Shown here piece after piece: positions 1 through 7,159 of a stretch of DNA of 11,392 bases (positions are counted from its first letter, which is position 1; every line of letters begins with the position of its first letter). Source of the DNA: Gammaproteobacteria bacterium (GTDB lineage Bacteria; Pseudomonadota; Gammaproteobacteria; Eutrophobiales; Eutrophobiaceae). A program made the position numbers and the translations under genes. The notes beneath the pieces are model-generated. The model saw only the letters and a program-made list of their open reading frames with translations. It had not been told where the DNA came from and did no database searches. Location of the stretch: contig JACQHV010000018.1 in assembly GCA_016198885.1 (NCBI GenBank), positions 1 to 11,392 of the forward strand, written 5' to 3'.

Positions 1-20
1 AAATCCTCTCGCCCCGACCA
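1..20 (+). tRNA. 3' end of a tRNA, probably tRNA-Pro (cut by window start)
   Basis: The first 20 bases fit the last 20 positions of a tRNA. Bases 1-4 close a T-loop with A58 in place, 5-9 (CCTCT) are the 3' side of the T-stem with C61, and 10-16 (CGCCCCG) are the 3' side of the acceptor stem. Base 17 is discriminator A and 18-20 are an encoded CCA. The implied first pair C1-G72 together with A73 is typical of bacterial tRNA-Pro, and the T-arm resembles gammaproteobacterial tRNA-Pro. The anticodon lies outside the window, so the amino-acid identity is an inference. Confidence 0.72.
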
Positions 21-67
21 ACCAAAATCTATAACGTGCCGGTAACCGTCCCTGGTGGAGTAGTCCG

Positions 68-89
68 GCCTTGCCTTCCATGGCAAGGC
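68..89 (+). other. small perfect hairpin between tRNA and terminator
   Basis: GCCTTGCC (68-75) pairs perfectly with GGCAAGGC (82-89) around a 6-base loop. The hairpin lies in the tRNA trailer, 47 bases after the CCA and 10 bases before the terminator stem. It may be a 3'-processing or stability element of the tRNA precursor. It has no U-tract, so it is not itself a terminator. Confidence 0.4.
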
Positions 90-99
90 GCTTGGCGGG

Positions 100-126
100 A
101 AAAAGGCCCACTGGGCCTTTTTCTTT
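100..126 (+). terminator. Rho-independent terminator of the tRNA transcript
   Basis: AAAAAGGCCC (100-109) and GGGCCTTTTT (113-122) form a perfect 10-bp stem with a 3-base loop. A T-rich tail (TTCTTTTT, to 128) follows. The A-tract before the stem means it may also stop transcription coming from the other strand. It separates the tRNA from the gene block starting at 346. Confidence 0.88.
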
Positions 127-345
127 TTCCGCCTCGCCCTAAGGTTGTTCCTTAAGCTAAAGCCCCGTCTTGCTTTTTTATGTGTTTTCCGTGTTCCCTG
201 AAAAATTAAGGTATTTTTGTCCGGACATATCCTGTTTGGGACAGCGATGACATATTTTTTGGTCGTTCTATGTTTACTTCAGTTAAAATACAATGAATTA
301 CAATAAGTAATCGTATTTATGTGAATTAGAATTTCAATATATGAA
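127..345. other. intergenic region upstream of the Sel1/glmS block
   Basis: About 220 bases with no convincing coding sequence. It becomes AT-rich towards 345. A weak 5-bp stem lies at 140-144/150-154. Sigma-70 -10-like hexamers are present at 284-289 (TAAAAT) and 289-294 (TACAAT), but no good -35 box sits at 16-18 bp, so the promoter for the downstream genes is only guessed to lie here. A tiny ATG-AAA-TGA frame at 341-349 overlaps the start codon at 346. Confidence 0.4.
218..252. promoter_or_regulatory. paired TGT...ACA dyads, possible operator
   Basis: TGTCCGGACA (218-227) is a perfect 10-base palindrome. Fifteen bases on, CTGTTTGGGACAG (232-244) is a second, looser dyad with the same TGT-GGACA outline, and a further GACA lies at 249-252. 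Repeated, same-face TGT/ACA elements upstream of a transcription unit suggest a regulator binding site. They share the TGTC and GACA half-sites of the E. coli GlrR consensus (TGTC-N10-GACA), but the spacing does not match, so assignment to the GlrR-like protein encoded in this window is only a hypothesis. Confidence 0.3.
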
Positions 346-846
346 ATGAAAAGGTTCCTTATTTCTGTTCTTTTGCTAATGGCTTCTGCCTGTGCACAGT
401 CCACCGATCCGATGAGCGCCTTTAATAAAGGTGATTATGAGAAGTCATTCAGGTTATGGAAGCAATTGGCGGAACAGGGTAATGCTGAAGCACAGAACTA
501 TTTGGGGATACAGTATTATCTCGGTTTGGGGGTTAAACGTGATTATGGTTTGGCTATAGAATGGTATGAAAAAGCCGCCAGACAGGGATATCCCGATGCG
601 CAGAGGAATTATGGCATCATGTACCAATACGGTATTGGAGTACCCCAGGACTTTTATTCTGCCTATGTCTGGTATTTCGCCGCATCACAGCAAGGCAATG
701 AAAAGGCTAAACTCCATCTTGAGACTTTATCTTCCAATAAACTCACTCCCAACCAGCAAATGCATGCCAAACTGGAAGCTAATGAATTTATTCTGGATCC
801 TCAAAAACGGTTTATGAGTCATGATACCTATATTGATGCAAGATAA
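346..846 (+). CDS. Sel1-repeat exported protein or lipoprotein
   Basis: A 166-residue protein starting with a basic n-region and a hydrophobic stretch (residues 4-13), then Ala-Ser-Ala-Cys16. This could be an atypical lipobox (Ala at -3 instead of Leu) or an ordinary signal peptidase I site. The mature part has a half repeat from about residue 23, then two clear Sel1 (TPR-like) repeats near 46-81 and 82-117. They carry the typical G-x-AEAQ and LGxxYxxGxGV signatures. Sel1 proteins are alpha-helical scaffolds for protein-protein contact, and no enzymatic residues are visible. It ends 27 nt before glmS on the same strand, so the two are probably co-transcribed. The ATG at 346 lacks a clear Shine-Dalgarno sequence, but no better start exists. 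The partner and exact role are unknown. Confidence 0.85.
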   Translation: MKRFLISVLLLMASACAQSTDPMSAFNKGDYEKSFRLWKQLAEQGNAEAQNYLGIQYYLGLGVKRDYGLAIEWYEKAARQGYPDAQRNYGIMYQYGIGVPQDFYSAYVWYFAASQQGNEKAKLHLETLSSNKLTPNQQMHAKLEANEFILDPQKRFMSHDTYIDAR

Positions 847-873
847 ATTAAATTTGGATATCAACAATAATAT

Positions 874-2706
874 ATGTGTGGAATTGTAGGCGCGGTGGCA
901 CAACGGGATGTTTCCCCCATTCTAATGGAAGGGCTGAAGCGCCTTGAATACAGGGGTTATGATTCAGCGGGAATAGCGGTTTTAAACGCAAATACCATGC
1001 TGGAAAGAGTCCGGGTTGCCGGAAAAGTCGGTGACCTGGAACAAATCCTGATTCAGAAACCATTGCAAGGGGGGACAGGAATCGCTCACACGCGTTGGGC
1101 AACGCATGGAAAGCCCAGCGTAAACAATGCACATCCACATATCTGCCGTGAACAAGTAGCACTTGTGCACAACGGTATCATTGAAAATCACGAAAAACTC
1201 AGACAGACACAAATCCGTCAGGGTTACGAATTTCATTCTGATACTGATACCGAGGTTGTCGTGAATCAGGTTTACGATTATCTAAGCAGGGGGAATGATT
1301 TATTAACCGCAGTAATAAATACCCTTGATATGCTTGAAGGTGCATATGCACTCGGTGTTATCAGCAGGACAGAATCCGGCCGCTTGATTGCAGCTCGCCG
1401 GGGAAGTCCTTTGGTCATCGGAATTGGAATCGGCGAGCATTTTATTGCCTCTGATGTATTTGCATTATTGCCAGTTACACAACAGTTTATCTTTCTTGAA
1501 AATGGAGATGTGGCTGATATCCGGCGGAACAGGATTACAATTTATGATGCCAACCGTCAAGTGGTAAAACGCCCGATATCTGTATCTGAATTAAGTTTAG
1601 ATACTGTAGATAAGGCGGGTTTTCGCCATTATATGTTAAAAGAGATTTACGACCAACCAACTGCTGTTGTAGAAACTCTGGAAGGGAGGATTGTAAATGG
1701 GTTGGTGGATGAGACTGCATTTGGTATGGATGCCGCCAGAATATTTGATTCTGTTCAGGCACTGCAAATTGTCGCCTGCGGGACCAGTTATCATGCAGGA
1801 TTGATTGCGCGTTATTGGGCCGAAGCTATTGCAGGCATACCCTGTAATGTGGAAGTTGCGAGTGAATATCGTTATCGGCGATCGGTGGTTGTCCCGGAAA
1901 CTTTATTTATCACGATCTCACAATCCGGTGAAACAGCAGACACTCTTGCTGCATTACAACTGGCAAAACGATCAGACTATACAAGCACTCTCACTATTTG
2001 TAATGTTGCAGAGAGCACATTGGTACGCGAATCAGATCTGATTTTTATGACGCGTGCTGGTGTGGAGATCGGCGTTGCTTCCACCAAGGCATTCACTACT
2101 CAACTGGTGGCCCTTCTTCTTTTAATTCTTGTCCTGGGCAGACGGCACGGCATGTCACAGGAAACAGAACGGCAGATAGTCAGTCAACTGGAAATTCTGC
2201 CTGGAAGGATTAACGCCGCACTGGAATTAAATGATCAGATCAACATGCTGGCGCAACAGTTTGCAAACAAACACCACGCATTATATCTGGGCAGGGGAAC
2301 CATGTTACCGGTGGCTATGGAGGGCGCGCTTAAGTTAAAGGAAATATCCTATATTCACGCCGAGGCCTATCCGGCCGGAGAATTAAAACACGGCCCCCTT
2401 GCGCTGGTTGACGAGGAAATGCCGGTGATTGCTGTTGCGCCGAATAACAAGTTATTGGAAAAACTCAAATCAAACCTGCAGGAAGTCAGGGCAAGGGGAG
2501 GCAGACTGTACGTCTTTACCGATTCTAATACAGGTGTCGAGGCGTCTTCCGATGTTCAGGTACTGAAAATTGCCCTTGTTGATGATTATATTGCACCGAT
2601 TGTTTATACCGTACCATTACAGTTATTTGCTTATCATATTGCCGTGCTGAAAGGTGCTGATGTCGATCAACCGCGTAATCTCGCCAAATCGGTCACAGTT
2701 GAATGA
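874..2706 (+). CDS. glmS: glutamine--fructose-6-phosphate aminotransferase (isomerizing), GlmS
   Basis: This enzyme converts fructose 6-phosphate and glutamine to glucosamine 6-phosphate and glutamate, the first committed step to UDP-GlcNAc for peptidoglycan and lipopolysaccharide. It is cytosolic. The product has 610 residues, matching the family (609 in E. coli). Cys2 after the initiator Met is the N-terminal nucleophile of the glutaminase domain. H-T-R-W-A-T-H-G starts at residue 72, and S-D-T-D-T-E-V-V is present. Two SIS sugar-isomerase domains follow, with A-C-G-T-S-Y (301-306), S-Q-S-G-E-T (349-354) and the G-A-L-K-L-K-E-I-S-Y region. The C-terminus L-A-K-S-V-T-V-E carries the conserved Lys. 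The start is fixed because Cys2 must be exposed. The ribosome binding site is weak, which would suit post-transcriptional activation, though no such mechanism is visible here. No glmU is adjacent. Confidence 0.98.
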   Translation: MCGIVGAVAQRDVSPILMEGLKRLEYRGYDSAGIAVLNANTMLERVRVAGKVGDLEQILIQKPLQGGTGIAHTRWATHGKPSVNNAHPHICREQVALVHNGIIENHEKLRQTQIRQGYEFHSDTDTEVVVNQVYDYLSRGNDLLTAVINTLDMLEGAYALGVISRTESGRLIAARRGSPLVIGIGIGEHFIASDVFALLPVTQQFIFLENGDVADIRRNRITIYDANRQVVKRPISVSELSLDTVDKAGFRHYMLKEIYDQPTAVVETLEGRIVNGLVDETAFGMDAARIFDSVQALQIVACGTSYHAGLIARYWAEAIAGIPCNVEVASEYRYRRSVVVPETLFITISQSGETADTLAALQLAKRSDYTSTLTICNVAESTLVRESDLIFMTRAGVEIGVASTKAFTTQLVALLLLILVLGRRHGMSQETERQIVSQLEILPGRINAALELNDQINMLAQQFANKHHALYLGRGTMLPVAMEGALKLKEISYIHAEAYPAGELKHGPLALVDEEMPVIAVAPNNKLLEKLKSNLQEVRARGGRLYVFTDSNTGVEASSDVQVLKIALVDDYIAPIVYTVPLQLFAYHIAVLKGADVDQPRNLAKSVTVE

Positions 2707-2769
2707 CAAGAGGTTATGTAATTCGTTTATAACCACGTATTTTATACAAAGACAACAGAAACAGATTTA

Positions 2770-4125
2770 ATGGAAGAAGGACAAACATACAGAAATTATC
2801 GATTGCTCATTGTTGATGATGATAATGATGTCCTGTCATTACTATCTTCATGGCTGACGCAGGCCGGGTTCGAAGTTATTACCGCAACATCCGGAGAAGA
2901 GGCCATTTCTAAAATCCCCGGAGCAAAACTGGTCATCACTGACCTTTATATGAATGGCATGAGCGGGATGCAATTGTTATCTGAAATTCATAAAGACAAC
3001 CCACTGTTTCCTGTAATTATGCTGAGCGGCCAGGCGCAGATCCCTGATGCAATCAAGGCTACACATCTCGGATGTTCAGCTTTTTTAACGAAACCGGTAG
3101 AACAGGATAACCTGATTAATCAGGTAAAACATGTGCTGCGGCTGACAAGGGATACAGCAGCGGATAATGGCTTTGCAAAAAATATCGTGTATCGAAGCAA
3201 ACAGATGGCCGATCTACTTGAATTGGCGAAATCTGTTGCTGACAGTAATGTCACAGTATATATCAGTGGTGCAACAGGAACAGGTAAGGAAATCATTGCC
3301 AAGGCGATACATGAAGCGAGTTCGCGGAGAGCCAACCCATTTATTGCGGTTAATTGTGGAGCTATACCTGAACAATTACTGGAATCCGAATTATTCGGTC
3401 ATGAAAAAGGGGCGTTTACCGGCGCCAATACCCGGCATGAAGGCCTGTTTCAGGCGGCCAATGGCGGTACCTTGTTTCTGGATGAAATCGGCGATATGCC
3501 GTTATCCCTCCAGGTAAAGCTGTTGCGTGTATTGCAGGATCTTGAAGTCCGGCCAGTGGGTTCAGTAAAGACATTTCCGGTTGATGTCAGGATAATTTCT
3601 GCCACGCATCAGGATCTGGACAAGGCGGTCAAGGCGGGAGAATTCAGGGAAGATTTGTTTTACCGGTTAAAAGTAATCCCACTACATATGCCGTCACTGG
3701 CGGATCGATGTGATGATGTTCCTGTTCTGGCCGAATATTTCCTGGAAAAATATGCAAAACAGAACAACAAAAAAAAGAAGCATTTTTCGCCAGATGCCAT
3801 GGACTACCTCATATCATCATCATGGCCAGGTAATATTCGTCAACTTATTAATGTAGTCGACTTGTGTGCTACTCTTTGCAAAACAAATACCATATCCTTG
3901 AGTCTTGTAAAAACAGCATTGCAGGATGTGCCGAAGGAAATACAGACATTAAAGGAAACCAAAGATGCATGTGAAAAAAATTACCTGATAAGTGTATTAC
4001 GCATCACCAGCGGTCATGTGGCGAATGCGGCGCGCATCGCAGGAAGAAATCGTACCGAATTCTATAAATTACTGAACCAGCACAACCTGGACCCTGGACA
4101 ATTCAGATTTAAAAAGGAATCCTGA
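2770..4125 (+). CDS. glrR: GlrR/QseF-like sigma-54-dependent response regulator
   Basis: A 451-residue NtrC-type activator. The receiver domain (about 10-125) has the acidic cluster D16-D18, phospho-acceptor D58, S86 and K108. The AAA+ domain (about 138-375) has Walker A G-A-T-G-T-G-K-E (167-174), the sigma-54 contact loop G-A-F-T-G-A (214-219) and Walker B G-T-L-F-L-D-E-I-G-D (233-242). A Fis-type helix-turn-helix near the C-terminus reads A-A-R-I-A-G-R-N-R-T-E-F-Y-K-L-L, nearly the same as remembered E. coli GlrR, so DNA specificity may be similar. It should hydrolyse ATP to open sigma-54 promoters when phosphorylated. It follows glmS by 63 nt and precedes an HPt gene and a hybrid kinase, which probably form its input. 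E. coli GlrR instead pairs with a simple kinase (GlrK) and controls glmY. The family call is secure; orthology and targets are inferred. Confidence 0.9.
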   Translation: MEEGQTYRNYRLLIVDDDNDVLSLLSSWLTQAGFEVITATSGEEAISKIPGAKLVITDLYMNGMSGMQLLSEIHKDNPLFPVIMLSGQAQIPDAIKATHLGCSAFLTKPVEQDNLINQVKHVLRLTRDTAADNGFAKNIVYRSKQMADLLELAKSVADSNVTVYISGATGTGKEIIAKAIHEASSRRANPFIAVNCGAIPEQLLESELFGHEKGAFTGANTRHEGLFQAANGGTLFLDEIGDMPLSLQVKLLRVLQDLEVRPVGSVKTFPVDVRIISATHQDLDKAVKAGEFREDLFYRLKVIPLHMPSLADRCDDVPVLAEYFLEKYAKQNNKKKKHFSPDAMDYLISSSWPGNIRQLINVVDLCATLCKTNTISLSLVKTALQDVPKEIQTLKETKDACEKNYLISVLRITSGHVANAARIAGRNRTEFYKLLNQHNLDPGQFRFKKES

Positions 4126-4158
4126 AACTGATAAAAAGTGCGATTTGAGAGTCAATAA

Positions 4159-4464
4159 ATGAATCAGGATAAAATTATTGTGCATATTGATCGGGATTTG
4201 GAAGATCTAATTCCTGTTTTTTTGGATAACAGAGTCAAGGATATCGAGAATCTTAAATCTGCGGTTACAGTGAATGATTATGATAAGTTAAGATCTATTG
4301 GTCATAATCTGAAAGGTGTAGGTGGCGGGTATGGCTTTGCAATGATTACTGATCTTGGCGCAGATATCGAAGCTGCTGCAAAAGTTAACGATATAAAAAC
4401 AATAAATGAACTTATAAACAGTCTCGCCGATTACCTTGAGCGGGTAGAAATCGTATACCAATGA
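4159..4464 (+). CDS. stand-alone HPt phosphotransfer protein
   Basis: A 101-residue protein of the HPt family. The signature H-N-L-K-G-V-G-G-G-Y-G-F places the phospho-accepting histidine at residue 49, with the Lys three residues later and the glycine-rich turn expected for the four-helix bundle. HPt proteins shuttle phosphate between a receiver on a hybrid kinase and a receiver on a response regulator. Here the gene sits between exactly those two partners: 33 nt after the sigma-54 regulator and 19 nt before the hybrid kinase. A GAGAG stretch at 4147-4151 is a reasonable ribosome binding site for this ATG. No signal peptide or membrane segment is present, so it is cytosolic. The partner assignment is inferred from gene order. 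Confidence 0.92.
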   Translation: MNQDKIIVHIDRDLEDLIPVFLDNRVKDIENLKSAVTVNDYDKLRSIGHNLKGVGGGYGFAMITDLGADIEAAAKVNDIKTINELINSLADYLERVEIVYQ

Positions 4465-4483
4465 TTTTCCTCACTGAGAAATA

Positions 4484-7129
4484 ATGGCTACAGGGTCAGA
4501 CGGACATACGCAGCGATGGATCAGCTATGCAGTTACCTTTGTTTCAGGTTTTGCTTTTGGTGTCGTCCTGTTTTTAATCGTTTCAAATAATGCCCTCGAA
4601 GCCAAAAAGAAGGAATTTAGCTATGAATTAAGTTCGCTTAAAGAGACGATTTTCCATAACATCCTGGTCAGTAATGATATAATCAATAACCTCACTGCAT
4701 ATATTATCGCCAACCCGGAATTAACAGGCCAGCAATTTAATCTTTTTTCACAGGAACTTCTCAGTTTTCACCCTTTTATCGACGCAGTTATTTATTATCC
4801 GCTGGTCAGAGAGAATGAAATTGATGATTTCAACAAACGACTGAATGAATATACCGGTACTGATAACCATAATCTTGTTTTTGATATTGAACGGGGTGAA
4901 GAAAACCCTGAATATTATTTACCTGTGCTATACCAGGCATCACGCCATGAAAATATCTTACCACCCGGTCATGATGTAAATACTGACAACAATTTCCAGA
5001 CTATTATACGCAGCATATTTATGTCGGACAGCTCTACGCCCATATCTTCTGTAATTACAACGGGTAATACTTCTCGTTTCGGGCTGTTCAAGGTTCTTCT
5101 GAATGACGGATATTCTTCGTTACAAGGACAGGATACGGTTGCAGCAATGAAAGGCATAATCTCGATTATTGCAGATCCGGAAAAGATTATTGGTCAAAGC
5201 GCAGTTACAGATGATATGGCGCTTACATTATATAACGAATCGGCCGGCATCAGTGGGCGGCAACTATTATATAAAAAAGAAGCGAAACAAACGCGATCAA
5301 AAAGGTGGGCGATAGCCCCTATCATTGAAGAAAATCTGATACAACTTCCGTCCTATTCGATCAAACTGAGCATTGCGAAGGATATTTATTGGGATGATGT
5401 TGAAAAGGGATTGATATATACGGCGTTAATAATTGGTGGTGGCGTAACATTATTGTTAATCGCCCTGGTCAGGGCCAAGGAGTTACAAGCGAGGGAATTA
5501 CGTGAACGTAATATCCTGATAGAACGTACCGTCAAGGAACAAACCAAGGAACTTGCCTGGGCCAGAGATAAGGCGGTTAAAGCATCCTTGATGAAATCAG
5601 ATTTTCTGGCCAGTATGAGCCATGAAATTCGCACACCTCTGAATGCCATTATCGGTATGTCTGAACTGCTGTCGGAGACAAAACTTACAGATGAACAGGA
5701 AAAATACATCAATGTATTCAAACGTGCGGGAGATACGTTACTCAGTCTTGTAAATGATATTCTTGATCTCTCCAAAATTGAGGCACATCAATTGATACTC
5801 GAAAAGATATCTTTCAATATCATAGATGTTGTTGAGGAATCCGTTGAGATTTATGCCCTGAAGGCGGCCGAGAAAAAGGTTGAATTAATCTGTCGTGTAG
5901 ATCCCGCTATCAATGTTAATCGCATTGGTGATCCTGCAAGACTGCGTCAGGTTATTTTGAATTTGATCAGTAACTCACTGAAATTTACAGAACAGGGAGA
6001 AATAGTCGTCTATGTGAGCCATGGTAAAGAAAATAATAATGATCATGTTCTGTTTTCAGTGACTGACTCAGGTATTGGCATTCCAAATGAAAAACTGGAA
6101 TCGATTTTTGAGAGTTTTACACAAGCGGATTCGTCTATTACCCGTAAATATGGCGGTACGGGTCTGGGTCTGACGATTTCAAAGAGCCTGGTTGAATTAA
6201 TGCACGGGAAAATATGGGTTACGAGCGAAGTGGGTAAGGGAAGTATTTTTTCATTTATTGTACATCTGCTGGTTGATAGTGTATCAGCGCAAAAACCCGT
6301 GGTTGCCAATTACAAACTTGATGGGAAGAATATCCTGGTTGTAGATGATAATGAGACAAATCGTATACTGCTGAATGAAATACTATGCAGTAAGGGGGCA
6401 AAAGTCACTGTTGCAGAAGATGGAAATAGTGCATTACAGTTTCTGCAAAGTGTAGATACACGAAACAAAGGTTTTCAATTGGCTATTATTGATTGTTATC
6501 TGCCTGACATGGATGGTTTTCAACTGGTAGAAGCCATGAAAGTGAGAGATCAGAAAATCAATACGGCCATGATGATTAATCCAGCCGATTTGAATACGCA
6601 CATGGTCCGTATAAAAGCAATCGGGATTAATTCTTATCTGGTCAAACCAGTCAAACAACTGGAATTGCTTGATATGGTCAGTAATTCATTATTTGGCAAA
6701 GAAACTTCATTAAAACCGGATTCAGTTATTCAGGATGCCGATGTAAAAGGCACGGTCAGGCGTTTATTGCTGGTTGATGATAATCCCGACAACCGTATGT
6801 TAATCAAGGCCTATCTGAAGAAAACATCTTATGAAATTGATGAGGCAGAAAATGGCGAGATCGCCGTCGGAATGTTTCAACAGGGTCATTACGACCTTGT
6901 ATTAATGGATGTGCAGATGCCAGTAATGGATGGTCATAAAGCGACCCGGATGGTCCGCGCCTGGGAGACGGAAAAACATAAATCTGCAACTCCTGTCATT
7001 GCACTGACCGCACATGCGACAAGAGAGGAAGTCAACAAGTGCCTGTCTGCCGGGTGTACTTCGCATCTCGCCAAGCCAATAAAAAAGTCATTACTCATGG
7101 ATATGCTGCAGAATTACCTGCCGGGCTGA
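4484..7129 (+). CDS. membrane hybrid histidine kinase, CHASE-HisKA-HATPase-REC-REC
   Basis: An 881-residue inner-membrane sensor kinase. TM1 is about 13-33 and TM2 about 310-330. The roughly 275-residue periplasmic part between them resembles a CHASE ligand-binding domain (Y-L-P-V-L-Y followed by a G-x-D region and L-F-K-V-L). A short coiled coil leads to HisKA with S-H-E-I-R-T-P and phospho-site H380. The ATPase domain has N-box N493/N497, G1 D-S-G-I-G (528-532) and G2 G-T-G-L-G-L (558-563). REC1 (about 615-735) has D621/D622 and D670, but the usual Ser/Thr switch residue is Asn699. REC2 (about 758-878) is complete, with D765/D766, phospho-site D809, a Thr switch residue and the K-P Lys. It has no fused HPt, which fits the separate HPt gene 19 nt upstream. 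The likely route is H380 to a REC Asp, to HPt H49, to D58 of the sigma-54 regulator. The ligand is unknown. Confidence 0.93.
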   Translation: MATGSDGHTQRWISYAVTFVSGFAFGVVLFLIVSNNALEAKKKEFSYELSSLKETIFHNILVSNDIINNLTAYIIANPELTGQQFNLFSQELLSFHPFIDAVIYYPLVRENEIDDFNKRLNEYTGTDNHNLVFDIERGEENPEYYLPVLYQASRHENILPPGHDVNTDNNFQTIIRSIFMSDSSTPISSVITTGNTSRFGLFKVLLNDGYSSLQGQDTVAAMKGIISIIADPEKIIGQSAVTDDMALTLYNESAGISGRQLLYKKEAKQTRSKRWAIAPIIEENLIQLPSYSIKLSIAKDIYWDDVEKGLIYTALIIGGGVTLLLIALVRAKELQARELRERNILIERTVKEQTKELAWARDKAVKASLMKSDFLASMSHEIRTPLNAIIGMSELLSETKLTDEQEKYINVFKRAGDTLLSLVNDILDLSKIEAHQLILEKISFNIIDVVEESVEIYALKAAEKKVELICRVDPAINVNRIGDPARLRQVILNLISNSLKFTEQGEIVVYVSHGKENNNDHVLFSVTDSGIGIPNEKLESIFESFTQADSSITRKYGGTGLGLTISKSLVELMHGKIWVTSEVGKGSIFSFIVHLLVDSVSAQKPVVANYKLDGKNILVVDDNETNRILLNEILCSKGAKVTVAEDGNSALQFLQSVDTRNKGFQLAIIDCYLPDMDGFQLVEAMKVRDQKINTAMMINPADLNTHMVRIKAIGINSYLVKPVKQLELLDMVSNSLFGKETSLKPDSVIQDADVKGTVRRLLLVDDNPDNRMLIKAYLKKTSYEIDEAENGEIAVGMFQQGHYDLVLMDVQMPVMDGHKATRMVRAWETEKHKSATPVIALTAHATREEVNKCLSAGCTSHLAKPIKKSLLMDMLQNYLPG

Positions 7130-7142
7130 TATTTTATTTTGT

Positions 7143-7159
7143 GTGAGTTCTTATCTCAC
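7143..7159. terminator. weak hairpin at the convergent gene ends
   Basis: GTGAG (7143-7147) pairs with CTCAC (7155-7159) over a 7-base loop. It lies where the kinase gene (stop at 7129) meets the oppositely oriented hydrolase gene (stop codon 7151-7153, inside the loop). The flank at 7130-7141 is T-rich on the + strand and A-rich on the - strand, so there is no good U-tract for either direction. It is at best a weak bidirectional terminator. Confidence 0.25.

Noticed and set aside
81..96. Sigma-54-like promoter match (TGGCAAG-N4-TTGG)
   Set aside because: The essential -12 GC is GG, and the start would fall inside the terminator stem at 100-122.
1..345. tRNA 3' end as an integration (att) site for a mobile element
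   Set aside because: No integrase, no repeat of the tRNA end elsewhere in the window, and downstream genes are housekeeping or regulatory.
847..873. glmS ribozyme or small-RNA target in the glmS leader
   Set aside because: The gap to the upstream gene is only 27 nt, too short for the ribozyme, and no GlmZ-type stem masking the start was seen.
848..1162. 104-codon - strand open frame at the start of glmS
   Set aside because: It is antisense to the conserved glutaminase domain of GlmS and has no recognisable motifs.
2707..2769. Terminator between glmS and the regulator
   Set aside because: GGTTAT (2712-2717) and ATAACC (2729-2734) can pair, but the stem is short and AT-rich with a large loop and no T-run, so readthrough is expected.
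5386..5775. 129-codon - strand open frame inside the kinase gene
   Set aside because: It lies opposite the TM2/HisKA coding region, has Ser-rich low-complexity content, and has no ribosome binding site or family signature.
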